64,000 nt of DNA, from NCBI GenBank assembly GCA_964574985.1, contig CAZNPH010000001.1:124001-188000 (forward strand), given 5' to 3'. Of this stretch, positions 18,946 through 27,656 are shown piece after piece (position 1 is the stretch's first letter; the number at the start of each line of letters is the position of its first letter). The notes beneath the pieces are model-generated. The model was not told where the DNA came from and did no database searches. It worked only from the letters and a program-made list of their open reading frames with translations. Source of the stretch: CAZNPH01 sp964574985. Its GTDB lineage: Bacteria > Bacteroidota > Bacteroidia > Bacteroidales > SM23-62. The position numbers and the translations under genes were made by a program.

Positions 18946-18982
18946 TGTATTACTTAAATAATAACCAATAACCCAATACACA

Positions 18983-19780
18983 ATGAAAACCACAAAATTG
19001 AATCTGCAATTCCTGTTGGCATGCCTGTTGGCATGCCTGGTTATGGTATCCTGCAAATCCAGAACGGGACAGCAAGCTGAACAAGCTGAGGAAGAAAAAG
19101 TTGCAGAAGCTGCCCAACCCAACACACTCACCCCTGAAGAAAAGGACCAGGGATGGATGCTTATGTTTGACGGGGAAACCACCAGGGGATGGAAAAGCTA
19201 TAACGGAGAATCATTTCCTGAAGCCGGCTGGACCATAGAAGACGGAGCACTCAAATGCATTGGAAGCGGCAAGGGAGAAGCCGGAGGTGAAGGTGGAGAC
19301 ATTATTTATGATGAGAAACTGGAAGATTTCCTTTTTAAGTTTGAATGGAAAATTTCAGAGGGTGGCAACAGCGGTGTTTTTTATCTTGCCCAGGAGACCC
19401 CGGGTGAACCCATCTGGAAATCGGCTCCTGAATACCAGATACTGGATAATGAAAGGCATCCTGATGCCATGCTGGGAGAAAACGGAAACAGGCAGGCAGG
19501 CTCCCTCTATGACCTGATCCCTGCAGATCCCCAGAACGCTAAACCTGCAGGTGAATGGAATACAGGTCAGATACTGGTTTACCAGGGCACAGTGGTCCAT
19601 TATATGAACGGGGAAAAAGTGCTGGAATACCATCTGGGCACCTCCGACTGGGAAAAAATGATCGAGGAGAGCAAATTCAGCGAATTTCCGGAATTCGGAA
19701 AACATTTTGAGGGATACATCGGACTTCAGGATCACGGAAACGATGTATGGTACAGAAGCATGAAGCTCAAGAAAATGTAA
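18983..19780 (+). CDS. DUF1080 lipoprotein (3-keto-disaccharide hydrolase family)
   Basis: The second DUF1080 protein of the window, 265 aa. The signal contains a short tandem repeat (LLACLLACL) and ends in a lipobox-like VMVSC; a Glu/Ala-rich linker (residues 34-48) follows, as in surface or periplasmic lipoproteins. Family motifs are LMFDGETTRGWKSYNG near 58, FKFEWKISEGGNSGVFY near 118, EYQILDNERHPD near 152 and GYIGLQDHG near the end. It has its own promoter and terminator and is transcribed apart from the SMP-30 pair, though all three are candidates for the same oxidised-sugar route. Confidence 0.9.
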   Translation: MKTTKLNLQFLLACLLACLVMVSCKSRTGQQAEQAEEEKVAEAAQPNTLTPEEKDQGWMLMFDGETTRGWKSYNGESFPEAGWTIEDGALKCIGSGKGEAGGEGGDIIYDEKLEDFLFKFEWKISEGGNSGVFYLAQETPGEPIWKSAPEYQILDNERHPDAMLGENGNRQAGSLYDLIPADPQNAKPAGEWNTGQILVYQGTVVHYMNGEKVLEYHLGTSDWEKMIEESKFSEFPEFGKHFEGYIGLQDHGNDVWYRSMKLKKM

Positions 19781-19810
19781 ACAATACGTTCAGAAAAAAT
19801 CGTTTTTCAG

Positions 19811-19838
19811 GGCTGTCTCCCGGGAGACAGCCTTTTTT
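19811..19838 (+). terminator. Rho-independent terminator
   Basis: GGCTGTCTCC and GGGAGACAGCC form a perfect 22-base palindromic hairpin (19811-19832) followed by six T residues. It lies 30 bp after the DUF1080 stop. An A-rich stretch upstream could give weak termination for the opposing GH97 gene as well. Confidence 0.85.
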
Positions 19839-19912
19839 ACATATTTACAGGAATTGATTAAATAAGGCATATGCCAAAATTTTTGCAAGAAAATTTTGAA
19901 GTGCCGGTTTAA

Positions 19913-21892
19913 TCAATCCAAAGGTTCAAACCAAGCCGCAAAACCACCGCCTTCTGCCATTTCAATTTTTATCCGTTCATCATGGCCGGTATCCTTGACC
20001 AGATAATTCAAACGCTGAGGATTTTTACCGCTTTCTTCCGCATCACTGAAAATATGGGCTCTGTATTCCTTTTCTGCATCGAGGAATTCCAGATCGATAT
20101 CAAGTGAACGGGGACTCCAGTCTGTCATGGCTCCCAGATACCATGTTTTGCCTTTCCGCCGGATCAGTACAAGGTATTCTCCGATTTCGCCCTGCAGTGC
20201 CCTGGTTTCATCCCAGGATGCAGGAACCTTTCTGATAAATTCTTCGCCGAGCTCACCCCGGTAGGCATCCGGATGATCAGCAACCATCTGCAAGGGGCTC
20301 TCGTATACGACGAACATAGCAAGTTGATGGCACCGCGTCCCCAATACCCGGGGCTCTGTTCTCCTCGGTACGAACTCTTCCCTGGGAACCTGCAGGAAAC
20401 CTCCGGGAGTGTAATCCATCGGACCGGCAAGCATTCTGGTGAAAGGAATGGTTACATTGTGTTCGGGGTCGGCCTTATCGCTCCACTTCAGGTATTCGAG
20501 TCCGAGTACCCCTTCACGTGTAATCAGATTGGGATATGTCCTCCGTATCCCCGTGGGTTTGTATGCCCCGTGAAAATTCACCAGGAGGTGATGTTCAGCG
20601 GCATTCTCAGCAACTTTGTGATAGTAGGCAACCATTTCCTGATGGTCGGCATCCATATAATCCACCTTAATTCCCTTTACACCCCATCGCTCATATAAGG
20701 CCATTGCCTCCGACATCTGCTTGTTTAATGCTTCCCAGTTTACCCACAGCAATATGTCCACATTTTTCTTACCCGCATACTCAACAAGTGCCTTTATATC
20801 AATTTCCCGGATGGTGCTGGTAACATCCGCAGTACCGTCCCTGTGTTTACCGTACCATCCTGCATCAATCAGCATATACTCCAACCCGTATTCCGATGCA
20901 AAATCAATATAATATTTCATGGTCTCATTGTTCATGCCCGATTCAATGTCCGGATGTTTCACAACCGGACCGCTCCACCAGTCCCATGCAGTCTTACCGG
21001 GTTTTATCCAGGAGGGATCTTTTATCACACAGGGATCATTCAGATTGGTAATGATATCCGAAGAAATAAGATCTTTTTCCTGTTCAGCAATCATCACCAC
21101 ACGCCATGGGCTAACCAGTGAATCCGCTGAAACCACCACCCGGTTCTTTTTGTTGGGATGGCCGGACAAAACCGAGATCAGTGCTTCATGGTCCCCGGGA
21201 TCCCGGCTGAGATACATCCCCGAATAATCGGTCAGATCAGCCTCCGCTATTGCACCGGCATAGTTTCCCCTGCATCTGAATACCAGCGGGAGGCCGACCA
21301 GGGATGAAACCGTTATGCCTTCCGGTGATTTTTTCAGGTAATGTTCTTCATAATTGTTGTTGAAAGATTCCAGTTCAATGGGCCATAATTCACACGCACT
21401 GCTTAATTTGAAACGGGTTTTTTCCTGAACCAGATCATAATCATTCAGCTTCCTCTGTGAAGGCACCTTGTAACGGAAAGCCGCCCCGTCGTTATAAGCC
21501 CGCAATTCGATCCTTAGGGTCCTCCGCTGCCCGCCGTGCTCGCGCAATACAACCAGAGATTCCCGGTATTGGTTTCTGGATTGCGCAGATTTACCTGCAT
21601 ACACTGTATATGTCTCGTTTACCATACTTTCAGAAACATCCCTTATGGATAAATTGCCATGAAGACTGCCTCCTTCGGCCAATACCAGTTCAAGCCCAGA
21701 CGGATATATCACCGTGTCCTTATTGAAAACAACGTTATACTTTAATGACTCAGCAGCATCCAGCTGCAAACCAATGGTCACTTTGCCATCCGGAGACACC
21801 ACATGTACTTCCCTGATATCCGTTCCACAGGAGATTAATAACATGGAAACGCATAAAGCCCACAAGAATCTGAGGTATAATTTTTTTTTCAT
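19913..21892 (-). CDS. GH97 glycoside hydrolase lipoprotein
   Basis: GH97 enzymes hydrolyse alpha-glucosides or alpha-galactosides; SusB is the best-known member. This one has a lipoprotein signal (MKKKLYLRFLWAL then LLISC). The N-terminal beta-super-sandwich starts with VVSPDGKVTIGL; the TIM barrel shows MLIDAGWYG near residue 315, ILLWVNW near 355, VKGIKVDYMDADHQ near 375 and LITREGVLGLEY near 430. An Asp in the KVDYMD strand suggests the retaining, alpha-galactosidase-like branch, but I cannot be sure without alignment. The start at 21892 is preferred over an in-frame ATG 9 bp upstream because it begins the basic n-region. Confidence 0.9.
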   Translation of the reverse strand: MKKKLYLRFLWALCVSMLLISCGTDIREVHVVSPDGKVTIGLQLDAAESLKYNVVFNKDTVIYPSGLELVLAEGGSLHGNLSIRDVSESMVNETYTVYAGKSAQSRNQYRESLVVLREHGGQRRTLRIELRAYNDGAAFRYKVPSQRKLNDYDLVQEKTRFKLSSACELWPIELESFNNNYEEHYLKKSPEGITVSSLVGLPLVFRCRGNYAGAIAEADLTDYSGMYLSRDPGDHEALISVLSGHPNKKNRVVVSADSLVSPWRVVMIAEQEKDLISSDIITNLNDPCVIKDPSWIKPGKTAWDWWSGPVVKHPDIESGMNNETMKYYIDFASEYGLEYMLIDAGWYGKHRDGTADVTSTIREIDIKALVEYAGKKNVDILLWVNWEALNKQMSEAMALYERWGVKGIKVDYMDADHQEMVAYYHKVAENAAEHHLLVNFHGAYKPTGIRRTYPNLITREGVLGLEYLKWSDKADPEHNVTIPFTRMLAGPMDYTPGGFLQVPREEFVPRRTEPRVLGTRCHQLAMFVVYESPLQMVADHPDAYRGELGEEFIRKVPASWDETRALQGEIGEYLVLIRRKGKTWYLGAMTDWSPRSLDIDLEFLDAEKEYRAHIFSDAEESGKNPQRLNYLVKDTGHDERIKIEMAEGGGFAAWFEPLD

Positions 21893-21963
21893 GGCCGGCA
21901 TTTTGTTTTTAAAGATAAGGGGTTCAGGAAATAAATAAAAACGATTGGACAGATAAAAAGATC

Positions 21964-22908
21964 TTAACTGCCGGTTTCCTGCTTATAGGCTTCAATATGA
22001 TCAACGACCCTCTCAATAAGCCGTTCACGGGACTCCCTGCTTGCCCAGGCAACATGGGGAGTAATGAGGATCCTTTCTTTGTCGATCACCTTCATCAAAG
22101 GATGATCCCTGGGGATGGGTTCTGATGAGAGCACATCAATTCCGGCAGCAGCAATTACGTGATCATTCAGTGCATTGGCCAGATCGGCCTCATTTATTAT
22201 ACCTCCTCTTCCCGTATTAAGTATGATCGCACAGGAACGCATCAGTTTAAGTTTTTCATAGGTGATCAGGTTCCATGTCTTGTCTGTCAGGGGAGCATGA
22301 ACGGACACTACATCGGAAGTAGCCAGAAGGGTATCAAGGTCAAAACGTTTGTAATTGATGTTGTTGTTCCTGCCGGTGGTTGAATAAAATACCACTTCTG
22401 TCCCGAATGATTCTGCGATCTTTGCTACTTTCCTGCCAATATTTCCCAAGCCGATGATTCCAAAACGTTTACCGGCCAATTCCCAGAAAGAGGGTCCAAT
22501 GTGGGTAAAAATATCATTTTTTGAATAAGCGCCGGATTTCACATAAGCATCATAGTACGCGGGCCGGTTGAGCAGGTAAAGTAACATGGAAAAAGTGCTC
22601 TGGGCAACACTGTCGGTTGAATAACCCTTCACGTTGGTGACCCTGATTCCTTTCGATCCGGCATATTCGACGTTCACATTGTCCATGCCGGTTGCAGAGA
22701 TACAGATAAGCCGTAAATCCGGCAAGTTATCGATATGTTCATTATCAATAACCACTTTGTTGGTAATGATGATCTCTTTTCCCCTGCAACGTGCAATAAT
22801 TTCTTCCGGGCGGGTATTTTCATATATCCTGACGTTTCCGGATTTGCGCAGTTTGTTCAGAGCTTCAACTTCCCCGACGGTTTTTGTATCCAGAAAAACG
22901 ATCTGCAT
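21964..22908 (-). CDS. D-2-hydroxyacid dehydrogenase (NAD-dependent)
   Basis: The 314 aa protein has the two-domain layout of the D-isomer-specific 2-hydroxyacid dehydrogenases. The NAD site GIIGLGNIGRKVAKI is near residues 148-162, the catalytic Arg region LNTGRGGIINEADLANAL near 230, the Glu in IDVLSSEPI near 259 and the catalytic His in ITPHVAWASRES near 285. It probably reduces a 2-keto acid such as hydroxypyruvate or glyoxylate in the cytoplasm. It lies 12 bp after the ZIP transporter gene and 71 bp before GH97. Confidence 0.92.
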   Translation of the reverse strand: MQIVFLDTKTVGEVEALNKLRKSGNVRIYENTRPEEIIARCRGKEIIITNKVVIDNEHIDNLPDLRLICISATGMDNVNVEYAGSKGIRVTNVKGYSTDSVAQSTFSMLLYLLNRPAYYDAYVKSGAYSKNDIFTHIGPSFWELAGKRFGIIGLGNIGRKVAKIAESFGTEVVFYSTTGRNNNINYKRFDLDTLLATSDVVSVHAPLTDKTWNLITYEKLKLMRSCAIILNTGRGGIINEADLANALNDHVIAAAGIDVLSSEPIPRDHPLMKVIDKERILITPHVAWASRESRERLIERVVDHIEAYKQETGS

Positions 22909-22920
22909 TGCATCAGTTTT

Positions 22921-23739
22921 TTATCCGAGGGCCACATCCAGGGTCATCATCACCGAAAAACCCAGCATGGTTCCTATGGTAGCTATATCCGTATTTTTTT
23001 CCAACTGTGATTCCGGTATCAGTTCTTCGACAACCACAAAGATCATGGAACCTGCAGCAAATGCAAGGGCATACGGAAGAATGCTTTTCATGGTAATAAC
23101 GGCAATCACCCCCGTTATACCCGCCAACAGTTCAACAAATCCCGAAAGCTGGCCCAGTGTGAAGGCCCTGAGCCTGCTGAGTCCTTCCCGCCGTAATGGA
23201 ACTGAAACGGCAAGGCCTTCCGGAAAATTTTGTATGCCTATGCCCAGGGCCAAAGCGATGGCACCGGCGAGGGATGCAGAAGGAAAACCTGCAGCGAGTG
23301 CACCGAAGGCCACCCCAACGGCAAGCCCTTCAGGAATGTTGTGCAGGGTGATGGCCAGCACAAGCAATGTGCTTCTCCGCCAGCTTGTGGAAGGGCCTTC
23401 CGCATCGGACCTGGAAAAACCCAAATGAAGATGCGGGATGACCAGGTCCATCAACCGGAGAAAAACAACACCCAGTAAAAATCCGACCAGTGCCGGGATC
23501 CATGCGATATTTCCCGAAGCTTCCGACATTTCAATGGCTGGAGCAAGCAGTGACCAGTAACTCGCAGCAATCATGACCCCGGCAGCAAATCCAAGCATAC
23601 CATCCAGCACTTTCCGGTTGATATTGACAAAGAAAAATACAACCGAGGCACCCAGGGCAGTAACAAACCAGGTAAAGCCTGTTGCAATCAGCACCTGGAT
23701 TAAAGGATCAAGCTCTTTCAACCACATCATGAGAAGCAT
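22921..23739 (-). CDS. ZIP-family divalent metal transporter
   Basis: ZIP (GufA-type) transporters carry zinc or other divalent metals into the cytoplasm. About eight membrane helices are visible. The two metal-site helices carry HNIPEGLAVGVAFGA near residue 150 and NFPEGLAVSVPLRREG near 190, with EELIPES near the end. Helix 1 starts at WFVTALGASVVFFF. I preferred a start at 23739; a longer in-frame start at 23808 would overlap the neighbouring divergent gene and adds a poor leader. The gene is the first of a minus-strand run with the hydroxyacid dehydrogenase. Confidence 0.88.
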   Translation of the reverse strand: MLLMMWLKELDPLIQVLIATGFTWFVTALGASVVFFFVNINRKVLDGMLGFAAGVMIAASYWSLLAPAIEMSEASGNIAWIPALVGFLLGVVFLRLMDLVIPHLHLGFSRSDAEGPSTSWRRSTLLVLAITLHNIPEGLAVGVAFGALAAGFPSASLAGAIALALGIGIQNFPEGLAVSVPLRREGLSRLRAFTLGQLSGFVELLAGITGVIAVITMKSILPYALAFAAGSMIFVVVEELIPESQLEKNTDIATIGTMLGFSVMMTLDVALG

Positions 23740-23769
23740 TTTGCTTCCAAATATAAACATTAACATTAT

Positions 23770-23777
23770 TATCTTTG
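23770..23777 (+). promoter_or_regulatory. Bacteroidota -7 box (TATCTTTG)
   Basis: The octamer lies 22 bp before the start of the decayed hydrolase, so the promoter seems to survive although the gene is broken. A TTTTG lies 26 bp upstream, longer than the usual spacing. Confidence 0.45.
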
Positions 23778-23799
23778 TTTTGTTCTCAAATATTCCATC

Positions 23800-24418
23800 A
23801 TGAGGCATTTATATGATCTCCGTAAACCTCTATTGTTGCTTTTTTCCCTGCTGGTTACGGCAATGGATTGCAGTCATGAGCCGGCACCAAAAGATCCATT
23901 CTGGACAGATGATTTCAGGATGGCAGAAATCCCTTCCTCCCTGGACGGAACGCTGCAAAAAGCATACTTTTTCAATCCGGAGAATCCCGAACCTGCGCCC
24001 CTCCTGGTAAGCCTGCATTCATGGAGCGGTGACTATACGCAACGGGATACACTGGCTTATATGGCCAGATCTGCCGGCTGGAATTATACACACCCTGATT
24101 TCAGGGGGAGGATATGCCACCCTGGCGGCCTTTATGAAATCACGTCATCCCGTAGCGGTTTTTTCCGCATGGGTTCCCATATCCGACCTTGTATCATGGT
24201 ATCGGGAAAGCAGGGTCAGGGAAACAAAGTATGCATCAGAGATCCTGCAAGACATGGGAATTCGTGATCAACATTTCTATGTCAGCGACAGCGAAAAACT
24301 TTACCTGCTTGAAAAACGCGTTCCCCTTGCCGATGATCCCGGAACCATCGGGGACCGGAAGATCATCATTTCTGATAACGACCATAGCCGCTTTGGCTTA
24401 ATAAATAACCCCCTCTAA
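23800..24418 (+). pseudogene. Alpha/beta hydrolase remnant, deletion-fused
   Basis: The first frame encodes a signal sequence (to MDCSHEP) and the beginning of a secreted alpha/beta hydrolase (PLLVSLHSWSGDYTQRD, then THPDFRG). At 24101-24108 the frame is lost, and the next frame resumes with SGGGYATLAAFM and FSAWVPISDLVSWY, the nucleophile-elbow region of the same family. About 50 residues between the two are missing. After KYASEILQ the sequence changes to a tail (GIRDQHFYVSDSEKLYLL, then KIIISDNDHSRFG) that does not look like an alpha/beta hydrolase. It recalls the KVIISDTDH region of GH140-like proteins and may be a second deletion joint. The end overlaps the opposing Gfo/Idh gene by 4 bp. 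Confidence 0.78.
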
Positions 24419-25740
24419 ACTTTAGGCAATTCCCAGGGTTTGCGGTAATCTGCCCGGATATATTCATCGGCTTCCGGATCGTTTATAAAACGGTTTTCCT
24501 CTGCATTCCAGACGACTTTTCTGCCTGTTCTGTATGCAATGTTCCCGAGATGGGCCACCTTCGCAATATGCGCACCGATCTCAACATCTGCGTTGGGCCG
24601 TTCGCGGTTTTTCACGCAGTCAATAAAATTTCTTATATGCAGTTCCAGTCCTTTCCCGCTTGAGGGTTGCAGGGGAACGGCTTCCATTTTGGTTTTGCCT
24701 TCTCCCGCAATTTCCGGAATGACCTCCCATCCCCCGCGGTCCACAACCAGTGTCCCGTATTCTCCGATGAATGCCACACCGTGTCTCCTTCCGTAAGGAC
24801 CACCGTAAATGCCGATGGTATGATCCCAAAGCAACCCGAATCCGTCAAATTCATACAATGCCTGCTGAGTATCGGGTGTCTCCATTGCGTCATCGGGATA
24901 GGCGTATTTACCACCTGAAGAAACTACGGATTCTGGCTCATATTTATTCATGCCGAACAAAGCATAGTCCAGAAGATGGACGCCCCAATCGGTCATCAAC
25001 CCGCCGGCATAATCCCAGAACCAGCGAAATGAAAAATGAAAACGGTTCCTGCTGAAAGGTCTCATGGGCGCCGGGCCGAGCCAGAAATCATAATCAACCC
25101 CTTCGGGAACAGGTTCATCCGGCAAAACCGGGAGTTCGGCTTTCCAACCGATATATGCCCATACCTTCACCAGCCTTACCCTGCCCAAATTGCCTGAATG
25201 AACAAATTTTACAGCATCCTGCCAGTGAGGATCACTTCTTTGCCACTGGCCCACCTGCACCACCCGGTTATATTTTTTGGCAGCCCGCAGCATAATCTCA
25301 GTTTCTTCAATGGTTCTGGCCAGTGGCTTTTCTACATATACGTCCTTTCCGGCCTGGCATGCCATAACCATGGGAATACAGTGCCAATGATCAGGGGTAC
25401 CGATGATCACCGCGTCGATGTCTTTTCGCTCCAGTAATTTTCTGAAGTCCCCATACGTATCCGGCTTTTTTACACCCATTTTTTTCAGGTCAGCCAGTTT
25501 TCGTTTCAGAACATTGGCATCGACATCACACATGGCTGCGCATTCCACATCCGGTTGCTTCAGAAAGTACTCCAGGTTGGCAAACCCCATTCCGTTACAA
25601 CCGATGAGTCCGACTACCAGCCTGTCATTCGCACCGGCCTTCGGAATATCCATAAAAGGTTTGCCCATGGCAGAAACCAATCCGGCTCCTGAAGCCGCAA
25701 GAACCGAATTTCTGATAAATTCACGCCTTGACTTTTTCAT
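24415..25740 (-). CDS. Gfo/Idh/MocA oxidoreductase with TAT signal
   Basis: This 441 aa protein is the close paralogue of the one at 13354-14682. The leader KSRREFIRNSVLAASGAG is a clear twin-arginine signal. Rossmann motif VGLIGCNGMG, strand end MCDVDANVL, GTPDHWHCIP, catalytic VEKPLARTI and GGLMTDWGVHLLD are all present. It is the last gene of the 12.5 kb operon that begins with the HdeD-like gene, so it should act with the GH106/GH116/DUF5060 enzymes, probably by oxidising a sugar they release or expose. Confidence 0.93.
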   Translation of the reverse strand: MKKSRREFIRNSVLAASGAGLVSAMGKPFMDIPKAGANDRLVVGLIGCNGMGFANLEYFLKQPDVECAAMCDVDANVLKRKLADLKKMGVKKPDTYGDFRKLLERKDIDAVIIGTPDHWHCIPMVMACQAGKDVYVEKPLARTIEETEIMLRAAKKYNRVVQVGQWQRSDPHWQDAVKFVHSGNLGRVRLVKVWAYIGWKAELPVLPDEPVPEGVDYDFWLGPAPMRPFSRNRFHFSFRWFWDYAGGLMTDWGVHLLDYALFGMNKYEPESVVSSGGKYAYPDDAMETPDTQQALYEFDGFGLLWDHTIGIYGGPYGRRHGVAFIGEYGTLVVDRGGWEVIPEIAGEGKTKMEAVPLQPSSGKGLELHIRNFIDCVKNRERPNADVEIGAHIAKVAHLGNIAYRTGRKVVWNAEENRFINDPEADEYIRADYRKPWELPKV

Positions 25741-25777
25741 TTTGCTTTGATTTTATGTTAATGTATGCCCCGAATAG

Positions 25778-27625
25778 TTATACTTCCTTAGTCAGCAATA
25801 CCACCCAATCAATACCGGCTTTTTCCGGGGCATGCCCGATCCAGGCCGTTTTACCGGATTGTACCCGGTCTATGTCTCCTGTTTTGAGGTCCCCTCCGTT
25901 ACGGGGATCATACCACCGGACCGAATAACTGCCGGAACCATCCCCCAGATCGATCATTCCCGTACCCCCTTCCGGCAGGTACAAAACATATATCTGATCT
26001 TTTTTTCCGAAACAATATCCGTCACGGTTTATCAACCGCTCATCCATGCTTTCCATTTCCGTAAACGGGAGATAATTTTGAAAAAAATCGATGGCAAATC
26101 TTGTCTGATCCCACATTTTATCACGGCTCCGCCAATCCTCACAATTCAGGTCATTGTGGGGGTAACAATAACCAAAATACCATTCCACCCCGCCACTTCC
26201 GGCCATCAAGCTTGACCAGAGTGCCTTATGCCGTACTTTCAAGTGATTGTCACCTGCACTTGTATCCGGTTTGACTCCGGTACTGGCCGGACCGATCTCA
26301 TCCAGGCAAACCACCCATTGCTTTCCGGAATCCCCGGACAAGGTCAGCCATTTGAGGATTTGCTCATGCACCTGGTCCACATTGCCGGCCTGCAGGGACA
26401 AACCGTCCAGGTCACGGAAACCCAGCAGGGGCATTATGATCTCATCGCGGTGCCTGTCGTATGAATGGGTGTGAATAACAACAAAATTTCCATAGGGATC
26501 ATGATCCTCAAAATAACCGGCCATCTCTTTTCTTTGCTCATCATTCTGGCCGAAAGCTGACCAGTCCGTTCGCCCGTTCTCCTCACCCAGGTTCCAGGTA
26601 ATGGCCAGATGATGTGAAAAACGCGCGATCAACTCCCGGTAGTAAAGTTTTCTTTGTTCCCGGGTAAAACCGATATCCAGCAACAGTTCGTTCTCGGTCT
26701 CCTGGGTCACGAAATGCAGCATGATGCCCTTTCTTTCCGCATGTGAAAAAACAATTTCCCACTGATCCAGTTTGCTGCAGTCAAAACGGTAACGCTCGTT
26801 CATCCGGGTCCAAGGCCAGACATCCCTGCCATCGGCCATGATATTCATGGTCAGGAAATATACTGAATTCATCCCTTTCGATGACAGATAATTGAGGGCC
26901 CCTATGACCCCCTTTCCTTGATCGCCTTTCCAGACAGGATCACCCTCATTCCAGTCGGAAACATGTTCCGCGTAGGCATGTAAATCCTTGTTGGGCAATG
27001 CTTCTCCCCTTCTTTTATCTTCACTGCCTCCATACCGGGTCCCGTCAAATCCACGGTAAGCCAGGAAATTTTCCGGACTGTCGGCACCCCCTTTCAGAAA
27101 GTATTCACCGGTTTCAGCAAATTGCAGGTACCTGCTTCCTGTATATTGAAGGCGGCCTTTTGCCCTGAAGTCTTTTCCTTTCTTTTCGGCAGGCCCCACA
27201 TCAAAACTTCCTTCTGCACCGTCAAAATATACGGGCTCTCCTGCCTCCGGATCATCACTGACGGCAATGTCCCTGCCTTTCTTGAAAGAGACGGTGTATT
27301 CCCACGTTCCTTCCCTGTCGGGGCAAAAATGTACTTTCCAGATATTTCCACTGCTTGCCCCGGTCTGCCCTGCATTTCCATCCGCGGCATAATAACCCGG
27401 GATATCCAGATCATGGCCGTTGATTGAAAAATTCACATTCAGCCGGTAATCAAGAAATGGATTGATATCATCATTTTCACTCGTTTCCGGTCCTTCAAAA
27501 GAGAAAGTCAATGTATGCCATTTTTTCATTTCGCCTTCGATACGGGGCTTTTTGTTGACCCTGCGGTTGCATGCATATCCGGAGATCATGCAGATGGTCA
27601 GGAACAAACAAACATACGTTTTCAT
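25778..27625 (-). CDS. DUF5060 lipoprotein, GH140-like barrel with collagen-binding-like C-domain
   Basis: The start MKTYVCLFLTICMISGYAC gives a lipoprotein signal. A DUF5060 beta-sandwich covers about residues 35-140 (MKKWHTLTFSFEGPE, GTWEYTVSF). The central barrel resembles the apiosidase (GH140) group, with NLGEENGRTDW near 385 and VCLDEIGPA near 480 as the likely catalytic Glu positions, and a C-terminal putative collagen-binding domain (YVLYLPEGGTG, SVRWYDPRNGG). Substrate is unknown; GH140 removes apiose from rhamnogalacturonan II. It sits 37 bp before the Gfo/Idh gene in the same operon. Confidence 0.82.
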   Translation of the reverse strand: MKTYVCLFLTICMISGYACNRRVNKKPRIEGEMKKWHTLTFSFEGPETSENDDINPFLDYRLNVNFSINGHDLDIPGYYAADGNAGQTGASSGNIWKVHFCPDREGTWEYTVSFKKGRDIAVSDDPEAGEPVYFDGAEGSFDVGPAEKKGKDFRAKGRLQYTGSRYLQFAETGEYFLKGGADSPENFLAYRGFDGTRYGGSEDKRRGEALPNKDLHAYAEHVSDWNEGDPVWKGDQGKGVIGALNYLSSKGMNSVYFLTMNIMADGRDVWPWTRMNERYRFDCSKLDQWEIVFSHAERKGIMLHFVTQETENELLLDIGFTREQRKLYYRELIARFSHHLAITWNLGEENGRTDWSAFGQNDEQRKEMAGYFEDHDPYGNFVVIHTHSYDRHRDEIIMPLLGFRDLDGLSLQAGNVDQVHEQILKWLTLSGDSGKQWVVCLDEIGPASTGVKPDTSAGDNHLKVRHKALWSSLMAGSGGVEWYFGYCYPHNDLNCEDWRSRDKMWDQTRFAIDFFQNYLPFTEMESMDERLINRDGYCFGKKDQIYVLYLPEGGTGMIDLGDGSGSYSVRWYDPRNGGDLKTGDIDRVQSGKTAWIGHAPEKAGIDWVVLLTKEV

Positions 27626-27656
27626 AATGATCAGTTTATCGGGTTTAATTGATGTA

